Below, piece after piece: positions 53,432 to 63,194 of a stretch of 64,000 nucleotides of DNA (its first letter is position 1; each line of letters opens with the position of its first letter). The DNA is taken from contig NZ_NQOU01000005.1 of assembly GCF_003576595.1 (NCBI RefSeq), positions 62,001 through 126,000 of the forward strand. The letters run 5' to 3'. The translations under genes were made by a program, and so were the position numbers. Under the pieces are notes generated by a model. That model saw only the letters and a program-made list of their open reading frames with translations. It made no database searches and had not been told where the DNA came from. Source of the DNA: Neopusillimonas maritima. Its GTDB lineage: Bacteria > Pseudomonadota > Gammaproteobacteria > Burkholderiales > Burkholderiaceae_B.

Positions 53432-54618
53432 CAACGCGTATCGGGCTGGTTGCCGGGGAGCCTTCGGGCGACCTGTTGGCGGCGCGAATGATGGCGGGAC
53501 TTACGGAACACATTGAGCAAGCGCAGTTTGAAGGTATTGGTGGACCGGCCATGCGCGCGCAGGACCTGAGCCAGTGGTATCCCATGGATGCATTGTCGGT
53601 CTTTGGCTACGTTGATGCCTTGAAACGGCTGCCTGGTTTGCTCCACACATACTCCCGCGTACGTTCGCGCTGGTTAAAAAACAAACCCGATGTGTTTGTT
53701 GGTATCGATGCACCCGATTTCAACCTGAGGCTTGAAAAAACGTTAAAGCAAGCCGGCGTACCTACTGTACATTTTGTCGGGCCGTCGATTTGGGCCTGGC
53801 GCTATAGCCGCATTCACACCATACGTGAGTCTGTTTCACACATGCTGGTTCTGTTTCCGTTCGAAACCGAGTTATATGAACGGGAAGGCATCCCGGTGAC
53901 ATTTGTTGGGCATCCATTAGCCGACCTGATTCCGGTACAACCCGATCGCCGAGCCGCTCAGGCGCGGTTGGGCCTGGATCCTAACCGGAAAGTGTTAGCC
54001 GTTTTACCGGGAAGCCGGGCCTCGGAAGTGCGACTGCTTTCCGCACGGTTCCTGCAAGCGGTGCGGTTATTACAAAAACAATCCCCCGATTTGCAAATTG
54101 TCGTTCCCATGGTGAATCAACAACGGCGCCGGGAATTCGAGGCCATTGCGCAAGAGAATGCGATTGAGCATATGTTGATTATCGATCAATCTTTGCAAGA
54201 AGGGCGTCCGGCGGCGTGGGAAGCGATGGAAGCCGCCGATGCGGTTCTGGTTGCCAGCGGTACTGCCACATTGGAAACGGCACTCTTCAAACGACCCATG
54301 GTCATTTCATATGTTTTGTCACCCATGATGCGACGTCTAATGGCCTGGAAGTCGGGCCAGGAAAAGCCCTATGTGCCCTGGGTAGGTTTGCCTAACGTTC
54401 TGTTGCAGGACTTTGTTGTGCCGGAGTTATTGCAAGACGACGCCACCCCTGTGAAGTTGGCTGAGGCTTGTTGGAATGCCTTGTCGGATGAAACCTATGT
54501 GGCCGACGTTGAAAAAAAGTTTGAACAATTACATCAAAGCTTGAAGTGCGACACGCCGAAACGGGCCGCAAACGCTATTTTAAAAGTCTTGAATCGTGAA
54601 GCAGGCACAACTGTTTGA
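53428..54618 (+). CDS. lpxB: Lipid-A-disaccharide synthase
   Basis: LpxB condenses lipid X with UDP-diacylglucosamine to the lipid A disaccharide. It belongs to glycosyltransferase family 19: N-terminal [31 protein letters not shown] and the donor-binding [19 protein letters not shown]. The length of 396 is usual. Its ATG overlaps the lpxA stop, and its last 23 bases overlap rnhB. Confidence 0.96.
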   Translation: MTTRIGLVAGEPSGDLLAARMMAGLTEHIEQAQFEGIGGPAMRAQDLSQWYPMDALSVFGYVDALKRLPGLLHTYSRVRSRWLKNKPDVFVGIDAPDFNLRLEKTLKQAGVPTVHFVGPSIWAWRYSRIHTIRESVSHMLVLFPFETELYEREGIPVTFVGHPLADLIPVQPDRRAAQARLGLDPNRKVLAVLPGSRASEVRLLSARFLQAVRLLQKQSPDLQIVVPMVNQQRRREFEAIAQENAIEHMLIIDQSLQEGRPAAWEAMEAADAVLVASGTATLETALFKRPMVISYVLSPMMRRLMAWKSGQEKPYVPWVGLPNVLLQDFVVPELLQDDATPVKLAEACWNALSDETYVADVEKKFEQLHQSLKCDTPKRAANAILKVLNREAGTTV

Positions 54619-55216
54619 GTCTCTTTCCAGGTCTGAGTATGTTGCGGGTGTTGATGAAGCCGGCAGGGGGCCTTTGGCCGGCCCGGTTTTCGCGGCAGCG
54701 GTCGTGCTTGACCCCGATCGTCCCCTTTTGGGGCTCGCCGACTCCAAAAAACTGTCGCCAGCCCAGCGCGATGTGCTGGCGGATCGGATTCGTCATTCAG
54801 CCCTGGCCTGGTGTGTTGCCAGCGCATCGGTAGAGGAAATTGATGAGCTGAATATCCTGCAAGCCACCATGTTGGCAATGCGCCGGGCGTGCGACGGCCT
54901 GACGCTTGCCGTATCGGCGTATCTTATCGACGGCAATCGGATACCACATGGTTTAAACGGCCCGGCCGAAGCCATTGTTAAAGGTGACAGTAAAGTGCCC
55001 GCCATCTCCGCCGCATCGATCTTGGCGAAAACGGCGCGTGATGCAGTATGTGAAGCGTTACATGAACGGTATCCCGTTTATGATTTTGCACGTCATAAGG
55101 GCTACGGTACCGTGTTGCACCGACAGCGTCTGGCCGAGTTTGGGCCGTGCCCGGCACACCGTAAAAGCTTCAGTCCTGTGCGAGACGCCCTTTTGCAACA
55201 CAAAGGTGTGACGTAA
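54596..55216 (+). CDS. rnhB: Ribonuclease HII
   Basis: RNase HII removes ribonucleotides from DNA and RNA of RNA/DNA hybrids. The active-site acids Asp20 and Glu21 are in [14 protein letters not shown], with a further Asp in AYLIDGNR and the [17 protein letters not shown] motif downstream. The 206 residues are standard. The GTG start lies within the end of lpxB (23-base overlap). The lpxB-rnhB order is common. Confidence 0.96.
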   Translation: MKQAQLFESLSRSEYVAGVDEAGRGPLAGPVFAAAVVLDPDRPLLGLADSKKLSPAQRDVLADRIRHSALAWCVASASVEEIDELNILQATMLAMRRACDGLTLAVSAYLIDGNRIPHGLNGPAEAIVKGDSKVPAISAASILAKTARDAVCEALHERYPVYDFARHKGYGTVLHRQRLAEFGPCPAHRKSFSPVRDALLQHKGVT

Positions 55217-55995
55217 TGAAGCAAATCGAGTCGCGAGACAATGCGTTATTCAAAAGCTTTGTTCGGGCTGCCAATGGCAAAAGCCGCAACCAGGCGTGGT
55301 TGGAAGGCGTGCACTTGTGTCAAGCCTGGTTGCAGCACGGGGCAACGCCGCCGCAATTTGCTGTTTTCGACACAAGCCGTGTCGACCAAAGTGTTGAAAT
55401 ACAAGCACTGTATCGGGCAGTACCCGACCAATCGAAGGTTTTGCTTGCTTCCGGCCTGATGAAAAAGCTGGACCAGGTAGAAAAGGGGCAGGGCGTAGGT
55501 TTTATCGTCGCGCCTCCTGCTGCCGTTATTCCCGAGCATATTAAAGAAACGGTTCTGTGGCTCGATCGTGTTCAGGACCCTGGAAATATGGGCACCCTTT
55601 TCCGTACTGCAGCGGCGGCAGGGGTTGGGTCGGTTTATTGTTCGACGGGCTGCGCAGCAGCCTGGTCGCCTAAAGTGCTGCGTAGTGCGCAGGGGGCCCA
55701 TTTTTCCCTTACCATTCACGAAAATTGTGATTTGCAAGCGTTGTTCAACAGGCTGGAAGTTCCACTTGCGGCTATGACGCTGCAGGGAAGTGTCTCTTTA
55801 TATCAGGCTAAGCTTCCTCATCACATAGCCTGGTTGGCCGGTAATGAAGGGCAAGGCATTCTGCCGGCGCTTGAAGCGATTGCTCAATTGAAAGTTTATA
55901 TTCCTCAAGCAAGCGATATTGAGTCATTGAACGTCGCGGCCGCGACGGCAATTTGCCTGTTTGAGCACCGTCGTCGATTTTTATCTGGAGAATAA
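55216..55995 (+). CDS. TrmH-family (SpoU) RNA 2'-O-methyltransferase
   Basis: This enzyme of 259 residues has an N-terminal substrate-binding domain (about 1-95) and a C-terminal SPOUT knot. The three SpoU motifs are visible: LDRVQDPGNMGTLFRTAAAAG (motif 1, beginning near residue 116), WLAGNEGQGI (motif 2) and IPQASDIESLNVAAATAI (motif 3). It methylates a ribose of rRNA or tRNA with AdoMet. RlmB- and YsgA-like proteins share this build, and the target cannot be told. Its ATG overlaps the rnhB stop (TAATG). Confidence 0.92.
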   Translation: MKQIESRDNALFKSFVRAANGKSRNQAWLEGVHLCQAWLQHGATPPQFAVFDTSRVDQSVEIQALYRAVPDQSKVLLASGLMKKLDQVEKGQGVGFIVAPPAAVIPEHIKETVLWLDRVQDPGNMGTLFRTAAAAGVGSVYCSTGCAAAWSPKVLRSAQGAHFSLTIHENCDLQALFNRLEVPLAAMTLQGSVSLYQAKLPHHIAWLAGNEGQGILPALEAIAQLKVYIPQASDIESLNVAAATAICLFEHRRRFLSGE

Positions 55996-55996
55996 T

Positions 55997-56971
55997 ATGA
56001 TTTTGGCTGCGCTCGCGATACTGGGTGGTTTCGCGTTAATGATCTGGAGTGCCGATCGTTTTATTGAAGGCGCCGCAGCCACTGCCAAGCATGCGGGTAT
56101 GCCGTCATTGCTGATTGGAATGGTCATTGTCGGGTTCGGCACCTCGGCTCCGGAAATGGTGGTGTCGGCTATGGCCGCTATCGACGGGAACCCCGATCTG
56201 GCGCTGGGTAACGCGCTTGGCTCGAATATTGTGAATACCGGCCTTATCCTGGGGATTACCGCGCTGGTTGCACCGATTGCCGTGCATTCGAAAATCGTGC
56301 GCAAAGAGTTGCCGATCCTATTGTTGATTGGCTTGTTTGCCGGTGCGCTTTTCTGGAATGGCGAGCTTAGTCGCTTAGAGGCGTTTATTTTATTGGCGGG
56401 CTTTTTTGGCCTTATCGGCTGGACTATCTTCGCGGCAATCAAAGGGCGGGGTGATGCGCTGGAGGTGGAAACAGAACAAGAGTTAACGGCACACCCCATG
56501 CCGCTCGGGCGCGCGATTATGTGGTTGTGTATCGGCCTGGTTTTGCTGATTGTCAGTTCGCGCATTCTGGTATGGGGCGCGGTGACGATTGCTCAGTCAC
56601 TGGGCGTTAGTGATCTCATCATTGGCCTCACAATTGTGGCCTTGGGAACGTCATTGCCCGAGCTGGCCGCCTCAGTCATTGCCGCTCGTAAAGGAGAGCA
56701 CGACATCGCCATTGGCAACGTGGTGGGGTCGAATATGTTCAACCTGCTTGCGGTAGTGGGCATTGCCGGTGTCATCGCGCCTATGCCGCAACTGTCTCCC
56801 GATGTGTTAACACGTGACTGGCCGGTGATGATGGCCATGACGGTCGGCCTGTTCGTTATGGCATATGGTTTTCGGGGTGAAGGCAGGCTCAATCGAATTG
56901 AAGGCGTGATATTACTGGCGTCGTATATTGCCTACAACATTTGGTTGTTGAACAGTGTCATGGCGGGCTAA
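55997..56971 (+). CDS. Calcium/sodium antiporter, YrbG-like CaCA family
   Basis: This inner-membrane cation exchanger has 324 residues and about ten helices in two related halves. The two alpha-repeats are visible: GFGTSAPEMVVSAMAAI with GNALGSNIVNTG in the first half, and ALGTSLPELAASVIAAR with GNVVGSNMFNLL in the second. They carry the ion-binding Glu and Asn residues. GGAG before the ATG at 55997 decides the start; a frame from 55961 would overlap the methyltransferase. The ion partner in vivo is unproven for this family. Confidence 0.92.
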   Translation: MILAALAILGGFALMIWSADRFIEGAAATAKHAGMPSLLIGMVIVGFGTSAPEMVVSAMAAIDGNPDLALGNALGSNIVNTGLILGITALVAPIAVHSKIVRKELPILLLIGLFAGALFWNGELSRLEAFILLAGFFGLIGWTIFAAIKGRGDALEVETEQELTAHPMPLGRAIMWLCIGLVLLIVSSRILVWGAVTIAQSLGVSDLIIGLTIVALGTSLPELAASVIAARKGEHDIAIGNVVGSNMFNLLAVVGIAGVIAPMPQLSPDVLTRDWPVMMAMTVGLFVMAYGFRGEGRLNRIEGVILLASYIAYNIWLLNSVMAG

Positions 56972-56982
56972 TGTCCGCCATG
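56959..56982. terminator. Hairpin between converging antiporter and ppsR genes
   Basis: The perfect eight-base stem CATGGCGG / CCGCCATG with an eight-base loop spans the antiporter stop codon and lies 12 bases beyond the ppsR stop. No strong T-run follows on either side, so it is at most a weak bidirectional terminator or a 3'-end protecting structure. Confidence 0.4.
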
Positions 56983-56994
56983 TTGGGTGTTCAT

Positions 56995-57828
56995 TTAATA
57001 TTTGTGCCCGTCCAACCCCACTTCCTGCAGTACCTTGGTTGAAATTTCCTCGATTGACCGGGTGGTAGTGGATAAAAACGGGATACCTTCCATGCGCATG
57101 AGCCGCTCTGCTTCGGCAACTTCGTACCGGCATTGCGCCAACGAAGCGTATTTGCTGTCGGGCCGGCGCTCATTGCGCACCTCCGAGAGGCGTTCGGGTT
57201 GAATCGACAAACCGAACAACTTTGCACGAAACGGCGCCAGTGTAGAGGGCAGGCTGCCGCGCTCGAAGTCTTCGGGAATCAGCGGAAAGTTTGCCGCTTT
57301 AATGGCATATTGCATGGCCAAATAAAGGCTGGTTGGCGTTTTGCCGCAGCGTGAGACGCCCACCAGAATCACATCGGCTTTTGCCAGGTCATGGATGAAT
57401 TGGCCGTCGTCATGTGAAAGGCTGAAATTAATGGCTTCGATCCGGTCACGATACTGCTTGGTGCTGCCGCCGGCATGAGAACGCCCCACCGAATGGCTGG
57501 ATTTCATCCCCAGGGCTTCTTCCAGTGGTTTCACAAAAGTCCCGAAAAGATCAAGGAATGTTGCATTTGCACCACGTAAAATTTCAGCCATTTCCGGATC
57601 GACCAAGGTGCTGAAAACCAGAGGGGCATCGCCTGTTTCGACTGCATTGCGGTTAATCCGCTCAACTGACTCTATTAGTTTTTCCCGGCTATCTATAAAG
57701 GGCAGGCGAATGGTCCGGAAAGAAACCTGTTCAAATTGCGACAGCACAGAATGGCTGAATGTTTCGGCAGTAATGCCGGTGCCATCGGAAACAATAAAAA
57801 CGGTGCGTTCGCGGGTAGAGGAAGTCAT
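56995..57828 (-). CDS. ppsR: PEP synthetase regulatory protein (kinase/pyrophosphorylase)
   Basis: PSRP switches PEP synthase off by ADP-dependent phosphorylation of a threonine next to the catalytic histidine, and back on by Pi-dependent dephosphorylation (DUF299 family). The P-loop GVSRCGKTPTS is at 157-167, and the N-terminal VFIVSDGTGITAETF is typical. The ATG at 57828 gives the family length of 277; an upstream in-frame start at 57948 would add 40 residues unlike any family member. It diverges from its target gene ppsA, the usual arrangement. Confidence 0.96.
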   Translation of the reverse strand: MTSSTRERTVFIVSDGTGITAETFSHSVLSQFEQVSFRTIRLPFIDSREKLIESVERINRNAVETGDAPLVFSTLVDPEMAEILRGANATFLDLFGTFVKPLEEALGMKSSHSVGRSHAGGSTKQYRDRIEAINFSLSHDDGQFIHDLAKADVILVGVSRCGKTPTSLYLAMQYAIKAANFPLIPEDFERGSLPSTLAPFRAKLFGLSIQPERLSEVRNERRPDSKYASLAQCRYEVAEAERLMRMEGIPFLSTTTRSIEEISTKVLQEVGLDGHKY

Positions 57829-57901
57829 TGATTGAATCAGCCCATATGGAAGGTGGAACGGGTACAATTGCGTGTTGCCTTTACACCGAAAGATGGCGAG
57901 G

Positions 57902-57960
57902 CTCGTTTGCTTAGTGCACAGATTTATAGCACAAGCCTGCCTGCGCAATAAGCAAACAAG
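57902..57960. promoter_or_regulatory. Spaced 12-base inverted repeat in the ppsR-ppsA control region
   Basis: CTCGTTTGCTTA (57902-57913) and TAAGCAAACAAG (57949-57960) match as an inverted pair at 11 of 12 positions, with 35 bases between. A minus-strand extended -10 candidate, TGCTATAAA, lies between them (-10 at 57923-57928), pointing to ppsR. The arms could bind a regulator that bridges or loops the divergent promoters. Confidence 0.45.
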
Positions 57961-57989
57961 CTTTCTTTTATCGCATTAAAGGTGACTTT

Positions 57990-60356
57990 ATGTCTTATGT
58001 TGTATCTTTCGAGCAGCTTCGCATGTCGGATGTTGACTCGGTAGGAGGAAAAAACGCCTCACTGGGCGAGATGATCAGCCAGTTATCAGAAGCAGGGGTT
58101 CGCGTTCCGGGTGGGTTTGCCACCACGGCCGACGCTTTTCGTGGCTTTTTGAAACAAACCGGTCTCGACCAGCGTATTGTGCAGCGCCTTGAAACGCTTG
58201 ATTCCGACGATGTCCGGGAGTTGGCGTTGGCCGGGGCGGAAATTCGTCAGTGGATTGTTGAAACGCCTTTTCCGGCTGAACTGGAACAGGCTATTCGCGA
58301 GGCATTTGCCAAGCTCGATGCTGACGGTAAGGGTTCGTTCGCGGTACGCTCATCGGCAACAGCTGAAGATTTGCCCGACGCGTCATTCGCCGGTCAGCAG
58401 GAAACGTTTCTGAACGTCGTAGGCATCGACGACGTACTCGATAAAGTCCGTCACGTATTTGCTTCGTTGTACAACGATCGTGCCATTTCCTATCGTGTTC
58501 ACAAAGGGTATGCGCATGCCGACGTGGCCTTGTCCGCCGGTATTCAGCGCATGGTGCGTTCCGACCTCGGCAGCGCAGGTGTTATGTTTACACTCGACAC
58601 GGAGTCGGGCTTTGATGACGTGGTGTTCATCACTTCATCGTACGGTTTGGGCGAAACCGTGGTCCAGGGTGCGGTGAATCCCGACGAGTTTTACGTTTTT
58701 AAGCCTACGCTGGCGATTGGAAATTACCCCATTATCAGTCGTCGCATCGGCTCCAAGCTTCTGAAAATGGAGTTTGACACTGAACGTGCCTCGGGTTCGT
58801 CTGTACGCACAGTTGACGTCCCTGTGTCCGAACGCAATCGTTATTCGTTAACCGACGACGAAGTTATTGAGCTGGCGCGCTATGCCGTTATCATCGAGAG
58901 ACACTATCAGAGGCCCATGGATATCGAATGGGGCCGAGACGGCGTCGATGGAAAAATCTACATTTTGCAAGCCCGGCCGGAAACCGTTAAGTCGCAACAG
59001 TCGGGGCACGACGTTCAAGAGCGTTACCGTCTGAAAGCAACGGGTGACGTCCTAATTACCGGGCGTGCAATCGGCCAGAAAATTGGTTCCGGTAAAGTTC
59101 GTATCGTCGGCGATATTTCTGAAATGGATCAAGTTCGCGCCGGCGATATTCTGGTTACCGACATGACCGACCCGAACTGGGAGCCCGTAATGAAACTGGC
59201 TTCCGCCATCGTAACCAACCGTGGCGGCCGTACTTGCCACGCTGCCATTATTGCTCGCGAGCTTGGTATCCCTGCAGTGGTAGGTTGCGGTAACGCAACC
59301 GATGTTCTCACCAGTGGCAAAGAGGTAACGGTGTCGTGCGCGGAAGGCGACGAAGGTCGTATTTATGATGGCCTGATCGAAACAGAAATCGAGCAGGTTC
59401 AGTGGGGTGAAATGCCGGAAATCGGCGTGAAGATTATGATGAATGTGGGTAATCCACAATTGGCGTTCGATTTCTCCCAAATTCCGAATGCGGGTGTCGG
59501 CCTGGCACGTCTTGAGTTCATCATCAATAACAACATCAACGTTCATCCGAAAGCGGTACTCGATTATCCCAATGTCGACAGCGATTTGAAGAAAGCGGTG
59601 GAGTCGGCGGCGCGTGGCTATGCCAGCCCGCGTGCCTTCTTTGTTGAAAAGCTCGCCGAAGGCGTGGCCACAATCGGTGCGGCGTTTTACCCCAAGCCCG
59701 TTATTGTTCGCTTGTCCGACTTTAAGTCCAATGAGTATCGCAAATTAGTGGGTGGGTCCCGTTACGAACCTGAAGAAGAAAACCCCATGTTGGGTTTCCG
59801 TGGTGCGTCCCGGTATCTGGCCGAGGATTTCGAAGAATGCTTCCGTATGGAGTGTGAGGCGCTGCGTAAGGTTCGTGACGAAATGGGCCTGACCAACGTT
59901 GAAATTATGGTGCCGTTCGTGCGGACGGTGAAGCAGGCTGAAAAAGTTATTGCCTTGCTGGCCAGCCACGGCTTGGAGCGCGGCAAGAATGACTTACGTG
60001 TCGTCATGATGTGCGAGGTGCCTTCCAACGCTATTTTGGCGGATCAGTTCCTTGAGCACTTTGATGGATTCTCCATTGGTTCGAATGACATGACACAGCT
60101 TACTTTGGGCCTTGATCGTGACTCGGGCATGGAGTTATTGGCAGCCGACTTCGACGAGAGAGACGATGCCGTTAAGTTCATGCTGGCACGTGCAATTCAA
60201 GCGTGTTTGAAAGCGAACAAGTATGTCGGGATCTGTGGCCAAGGGCCCAGCGATCATCCGGATCTGGCTGAATGGTTGCGAGATCAAGGCATTTTGTCGA
60301 TGTCGTTGAATCCTGATACGGTGGTTGATACTTGGCAGCGTCTGGCGGCAAAATAA
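57990..60356 (+). CDS. ppsA: Phosphoenolpyruvate synthase
   Basis: PpsA makes PEP, AMP and phosphate from pyruvate, ATP and water, for gluconeogenesis. The nucleotide-grasp domain spans about 1-330 with [11 protein letters not shown] and [20 protein letters not shown], its ends split here as separate motifs. The swivelling domain has the phospho-histidine in [13 protein letters not shown], the threonine next to it being the PSRP target. The PEP/pyruvate barrel is C-terminal, with [15 protein letters not shown] and ICGQGPSD. The length of 788 is standard. The ribosome site is AAAGGTGA. It has its own terminator. Confidence 0.98.
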   Translation: MSYVVSFEQLRMSDVDSVGGKNASLGEMISQLSEAGVRVPGGFATTADAFRGFLKQTGLDQRIVQRLETLDSDDVRELALAGAEIRQWIVETPFPAELEQAIREAFAKLDADGKGSFAVRSSATAEDLPDASFAGQQETFLNVVGIDDVLDKVRHVFASLYNDRAISYRVHKGYAHADVALSAGIQRMVRSDLGSAGVMFTLDTESGFDDVVFITSSYGLGETVVQGAVNPDEFYVFKPTLAIGNYPIISRRIGSKLLKMEFDTERASGSSVRTVDVPVSERNRYSLTDDEVIELARYAVIIERHYQRPMDIEWGRDGVDGKIYILQARPETVKSQQSGHDVQERYRLKATGDVLITGRAIGQKIGSGKVRIVGDISEMDQVRAGDILVTDMTDPNWEPVMKLASAIVTNRGGRTCHAAIIARELGIPAVVGCGNATDVLTSGKEVTVSCAEGDEGRIYDGLIETEIEQVQWGEMPEIGVKIMMNVGNPQLAFDFSQIPNAGVGLARLEFIINNNINVHPKAVLDYPNVDSDLKKAVESAARGYASPRAFFVEKLAEGVATIGAAFYPKPVIVRLSDFKSNEYRKLVGGSRYEPEEENPMLGFRGASRYLAEDFEECFRMECEALRKVRDEMGLTNVEIMVPFVRTVKQAEKVIALLASHGLERGKNDLRVVMMCEVPSNAILADQFLEHFDGFSIGSNDMTQLTLGLDRDSGMELLAADFDERDDAVKFMLARAIQACLKANKYVGICGQGPSDHPDLAEWLRDQGILSMSLNPDTVVDTWQRLAAK

Positions 60357-60377
60357 GTCGTTGCAGTTAGTGCCTGA

Positions 60378-60430
60378 TGCCCGGCCCGCGCACGTGTTTT
60401 AAACCAGGTGAGCGGGTTCCGGGCATTTTT
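60378..60430 (+). terminator. Rho-independent terminator after ppsA
   Basis: TGCCCGG-CCCGC pairs with GCGGG-TT-CCGGGCA (one two-base bulge) and is followed by TTTTT. It starts 22 bases after the ppsA stop and runs into the end of the converging TetR gene. Confidence 0.85.
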
Positions 60431-61031
60431 CTGAATTGTTGCCATGTGCCCGTAGGAACAAATCAACCAAAAGGGTGGCTTTGGCATTCATTTGTTCACG
60501 ATTCAAAGTTGGTCCGGCCCCTAACAGGTGGGCCATTAAGTCGCATTCGCACAAGGTGCGAAAATGCATGGCCATCACATTGGGGTCGTCTTTTCGCAAG
60601 TATCCGGCTTGTGCCTGTTGCCCCATGAACTGAGCTACCCGCTGCCATACGACCTCGGTTCCCAAATCAAAAAAACGGCGCCCTATGGTCGATTTTCCGC
60701 TTACGGAAATCGCAACCCGTAAAACTTGCTGGGTTTCCTCGGTTGCCAATACCTGCATGAGCGAATGAGCGAAGCGCGTCAGTTGCGCACGTACGTCGCC
60801 ATTCGATCCGATAAGTGCAATAATATTCTCACCGTGTTCGCGGGCAGACGCATGCATGGCTTCAAGCAATAGTTCCTCTTTCGAGGAAAAATAGTTATAT
60901 AGCGTTGCTTTTGAGCCACCTACGCGAGCAGCAATCTGCGACATGGACGCCGCCTCAAACCCAACCTCGCGAAACACGGCAAGCGCAGTTTGAAGTATGG
61001 CGTTGCGTTTGGCTTCACTTTTTCTTCTCAT
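60399..61031 (-). CDS. TetR-family transcriptional regulator
   Basis: The 210-residue protein has an N-terminal TetR DNA-binding domain (about 8-55: AILQTALAVFREVGFEAASMSQIAARVG, split across helices, then SKATLYNYFSSKEELL). The ligand-binding C-terminal part resembles TetR_C domains of AcrR/RutR-like proteins (YLRKDDPNVMAMHFRTLCECDLMAHLLG). It diverges from the alkyltransferase gene with 66 bases between them, and a near-palindrome lies in that gap. Self-control and control of the neighbour are the simplest guess. Its end overlaps the ppsA terminator. Confidence 0.92.
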   Translation of the reverse strand: MRRKSEAKRNAILQTALAVFREVGFEAASMSQIAARVGGSKATLYNYFSSKEELLLEAMHASAREHGENIIALIGSNGDVRAQLTRFAHSLMQVLATEETQQVLRVAISVSGKSTIGRRFFDLGTEVVWQRVAQFMGQQAQAGYLRKDDPNVMAMHFRTLCECDLMAHLLGAGPTLNREQMNAKATLLVDLFLRAHGNNSEKCPEPAHLV

Positions 61032-61071
61032 TATTCACCCCGCATGAAAATGGCCGATAAATGCGATTTTA

Positions 61072-61086
61072 ACCATACTGTACGGT
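61072..61086. promoter_or_regulatory. Near-palindrome, candidate TetR operator
   Basis: ACCATAC-T-GTACGGT is a 7+1+7 inverted repeat with one mismatch. It lies 11 bases before the ATG of the alkyltransferase gene and 40 bases upstream of the TetR gene, where a repressor could block both. Confidence 0.45.
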
Positions 61087-61097
61087 AATTTTCCGTT

Positions 61098-61784
61098 ATG
61101 CAAGCAGAAACCTTATTTCATCGAGAAATTGAAACGCCATTAGGGTTGGCTGTTTTAGCAGCCGACACAACCGGTTTGGCCGGCTTCTATTTTTCCGACC
61201 AACGTGATTGCCCCATCGCGCTGGATCAGCGTCGCACGCAAAGAATCAGCAACCCGCAGGCCGGAGAGCATGAAGGCACAATGTTGCGGCGCTATAGGGT
61301 TTTGACACGTTCCGGTAACACCGACAAGGCACTTCGTCATCCTCTGTATACCAAGGTGAATTGGCAACGCGGAGTGGCTGCCGAAGACGCGAGCAGGGCG
61401 CAGCGCGCAAACGGATCCTTACCCGATTCGGTCTTATCGTACTTCGAACAAACAATGGAAGAACTTGACGCTTATTTTCGTGGCCGATTAACGCGTTTTT
61501 CCGTGCCGCTTTCCCTTAAGGGTACGCCTTTTCAGGTGAAAGTCTGGAAAGCCTTGGCAAAGTTGCCCGAAGATCAGCTTATTTCGTATAGTGAGCTGGG
61601 GCGTACCGCCGGGGTGTCGCCTGGGGCGTATCGGGCGGTTGGTGTGGCTGTGGGTCGTAATCCCGTCTCTATTATTGTGCCGTGTCATCGAGTTGTGGCC
61701 GCAGACGCACGGCTTACTGGTTATGGTGGTGGCCTGGAACGTAAAGTGGCGCTGCTTGAACACGAAGGTTTTCAGTTACGCTAG
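61098..61784 (+). CDS. Methylated-DNA--[protein]-cysteine S-methyltransferase, Ogt/MGMT family
   Basis: This enzyme repairs O6-alkylguanine by moving the alkyl group to its own cysteine. The DNA-binding/active-site domain is complete: GTPFQVKVWKAL, YSELGRTAG, AVGRNPVSIIVPCHRVV with the acceptor cysteine in PCHRV, and GYGGGLERKVALLEHEG. With 228 residues it is about 50 longer than usual. The extra part lies near residues 40-95, rich in Arg and of no clear domain, and does not break the frame. It may be a lineage insertion. It stands divergent to the TetR gene. Confidence 0.92.
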   Translation: MQAETLFHREIETPLGLAVLAADTTGLAGFYFSDQRDCPIALDQRRTQRISNPQAGEHEGTMLRRYRVLTRSGNTDKALRHPLYTKVNWQRGVAAEDASRAQRANGSLPDSVLSYFEQTMEELDAYFRGRLTRFSVPLSLKGTPFQVKVWKALAKLPEDQLISYSELGRTAGVSPGAYRAVGVAVGRNPVSIIVPCHRVVAADARLTGYGGGLERKVALLEHEGFQLR

Positions 61785-61828
61785 CAACGTCAGCCCGGCG
61801 TTCGGGTGTTTATGATTAAGGCATTCTT

Positions 61829-62248
61829 ATGTGGTTCTGGTTTGGTATAGCGGCTTTGGCCCTAATTGGCGAGGTTCTAAGCGGCACTTTTTATCTATTG
61901 TTGATTGCCGTTGGGTTTGCCGCTGCCGGTATCGCCGCCGCGATGGGCACAGGGCTTGCAGTGCAAATTGCGGTTGTTGCCGTCATTACCGGTTTGGGCT
62001 TAATCGTGTTGCGTAAAACCCGTTTTTTAAAGAAACGTGAAATAAATGCCGCCCGTAATCGCGATGTTGTTTTAGATATTGGCCAAACCATTATGGTTAC
62101 GACGTGGTCGGAAGGCAATCGCGCCAAGATTCGCTACCGGGGTGCGACCTGGGATGCGCGTTTGGCCAAAGGGGCAACGCCTAAGCCGGGCCCGCACAAA
62201 ATTGTAGAAATGGATGGCACGGTGCTGATCCTGGAACCTGAAGAGTAA
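61829..62248 (+). CDS. NfeD-like membrane protein
   Basis: This is a short NfeD-type protein of 139 residues with two or three N-terminal membrane helices (about 2-30, 32-60) and a C-terminal soluble OB-fold domain (about 80-139; DIGQTIMVTTWSEGNRAKIRYRGATWDAR). Such proteins are nearly always paired with a stomatin/SPFH gene, as here, five bases downstream, and are thought to help organise membrane microdomains or quality control. Confidence 0.92.
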   Translation: MWFWFGIAALALIGEVLSGTFYLLLIAVGFAAAGIAAAMGTGLAVQIAVVAVITGLGLIVLRKTRFLKKREINAARNRDVVLDIGQTIMVTTWSEGNRAKIRYRGATWDARLAKGATPKPGPHKIVEMDGTVLILEPEE

Positions 62249-62253
62249 CTGTC

Positions 62254-63192
62254 ATGACATTCCTAGATTCTGATTTTTCGCTGTTCGTATCGATTATCGG
62301 TGCCGCATTGGCTTTTGTTATTGTCGTGAAATCAATCGCGATTGTGCCGCAGCAAAATGCTTGGGTGATCGAGCGTTTGGGTAAATACGATCGTACATTA
62401 TCGCCGGGCGCGGGCTTTCTTATTCCCTTTATTGAACGCATTGCCTACAAGCACTTGCTGAAAGAGGTCCCGCTTGATGTGCCCAGCCAGGTTTGTATTA
62501 CCAAAGACAATACCCAATTGCAGGTCGACGGGGTGATTTACTTTCAGGTCACTGATCCGATGCGGGCCTCTTATGGTTCATCAAATTATATTTTTGCCAT
62601 TACCCAGCTTGCACAAACCACCTTGCGCTCAGTCATTGGCAAAATGGAGCTCGATCGCACCTTCGAAGAGCGGGAGTTAATTAACAGTACCGTGGTAGCC
62701 GCGCTGGATGACGCCGCTTTGAATTGGGGCGTTAAGGTGCTTCGGTATGAAATCAAAGACCTCACGCCGCCAAATGAAATTTTGCGTGCCATGCAGGCAC
62801 AAATTACCGCAGAGCGTGAAAAAAGGGCGTTGATTGCGGCCTCTGAGGGGCGCCGGCAAGAACAGATTAATATTGCAACGGGAGAGCGCGAGGCTTTCAT
62901 CGCCCGTTCGGAGGGCGAAAAACAGGCACAGATCAACAAGGCGCAAGGTGAGGCACAGGCGGTACTGCTCGTTGCCGAAGCCACGGCAAAGGCCATTTCA
63001 CATGTTGCACAATCCATCAACCAGCCTGGGGGTATCGAAGCAGTGAATTTGAGCGTGGCGGAGCGCTACGTTGATGCATTTGCGAATTTGGCCAAAGAAA
63101 GCAACACTTTGATATTGCCATCCAACCTATCTGACATCGGAGGTTTAATCGCTTCCGCAATGAAAGTTGTTGATAAAGCCGGAAGCAGCTAA
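62254..63192 (+). CDS. SPFH/stomatin-family membrane protein (QmcA-like)
   Basis: The protein of 312 residues has one N-terminal membrane helix (about 9-28), an SPFH domain (about 30-200, AIVPQQNAWVIERLGKYDRTL) and a long charged coiled-coil (about 190-260, with repeated EGR/EGE and QINKA motifs). A conserved C-terminal PSNLSDIGGLIASAM follows. Stomatins form large oligomers in the inner membrane and modulate proteases such as FtsH. Pairing with NfeD is typical. QmcA/YbbK is the E. coli counterpart by synteny. Confidence 0.94.
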   Translation: MTFLDSDFSLFVSIIGAALAFVIVVKSIAIVPQQNAWVIERLGKYDRTLSPGAGFLIPFIERIAYKHLLKEVPLDVPSQVCITKDNTQLQVDGVIYFQVTDPMRASYGSSNYIFAITQLAQTTLRSVIGKMELDRTFEERELINSTVVAALDDAALNWGVKVLRYEIKDLTPPNEILRAMQAQITAEREKRALIAASEGRRQEQINIATGEREAFIARSEGEKQAQINKAQGEAQAVLLVAEATAKAISHVAQSINQPGGIEAVNLSVAERYVDAFANLAKESNTLILPSNLSDIGGLIASAMKVVDKAGSS

Positions 63193-63194
63193 GT

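Noticed and set aside
57829-57948. Forty-residue N-terminal extension of PSRP
   Set aside because: It covers the divergent promoter region and does not look like any family member.
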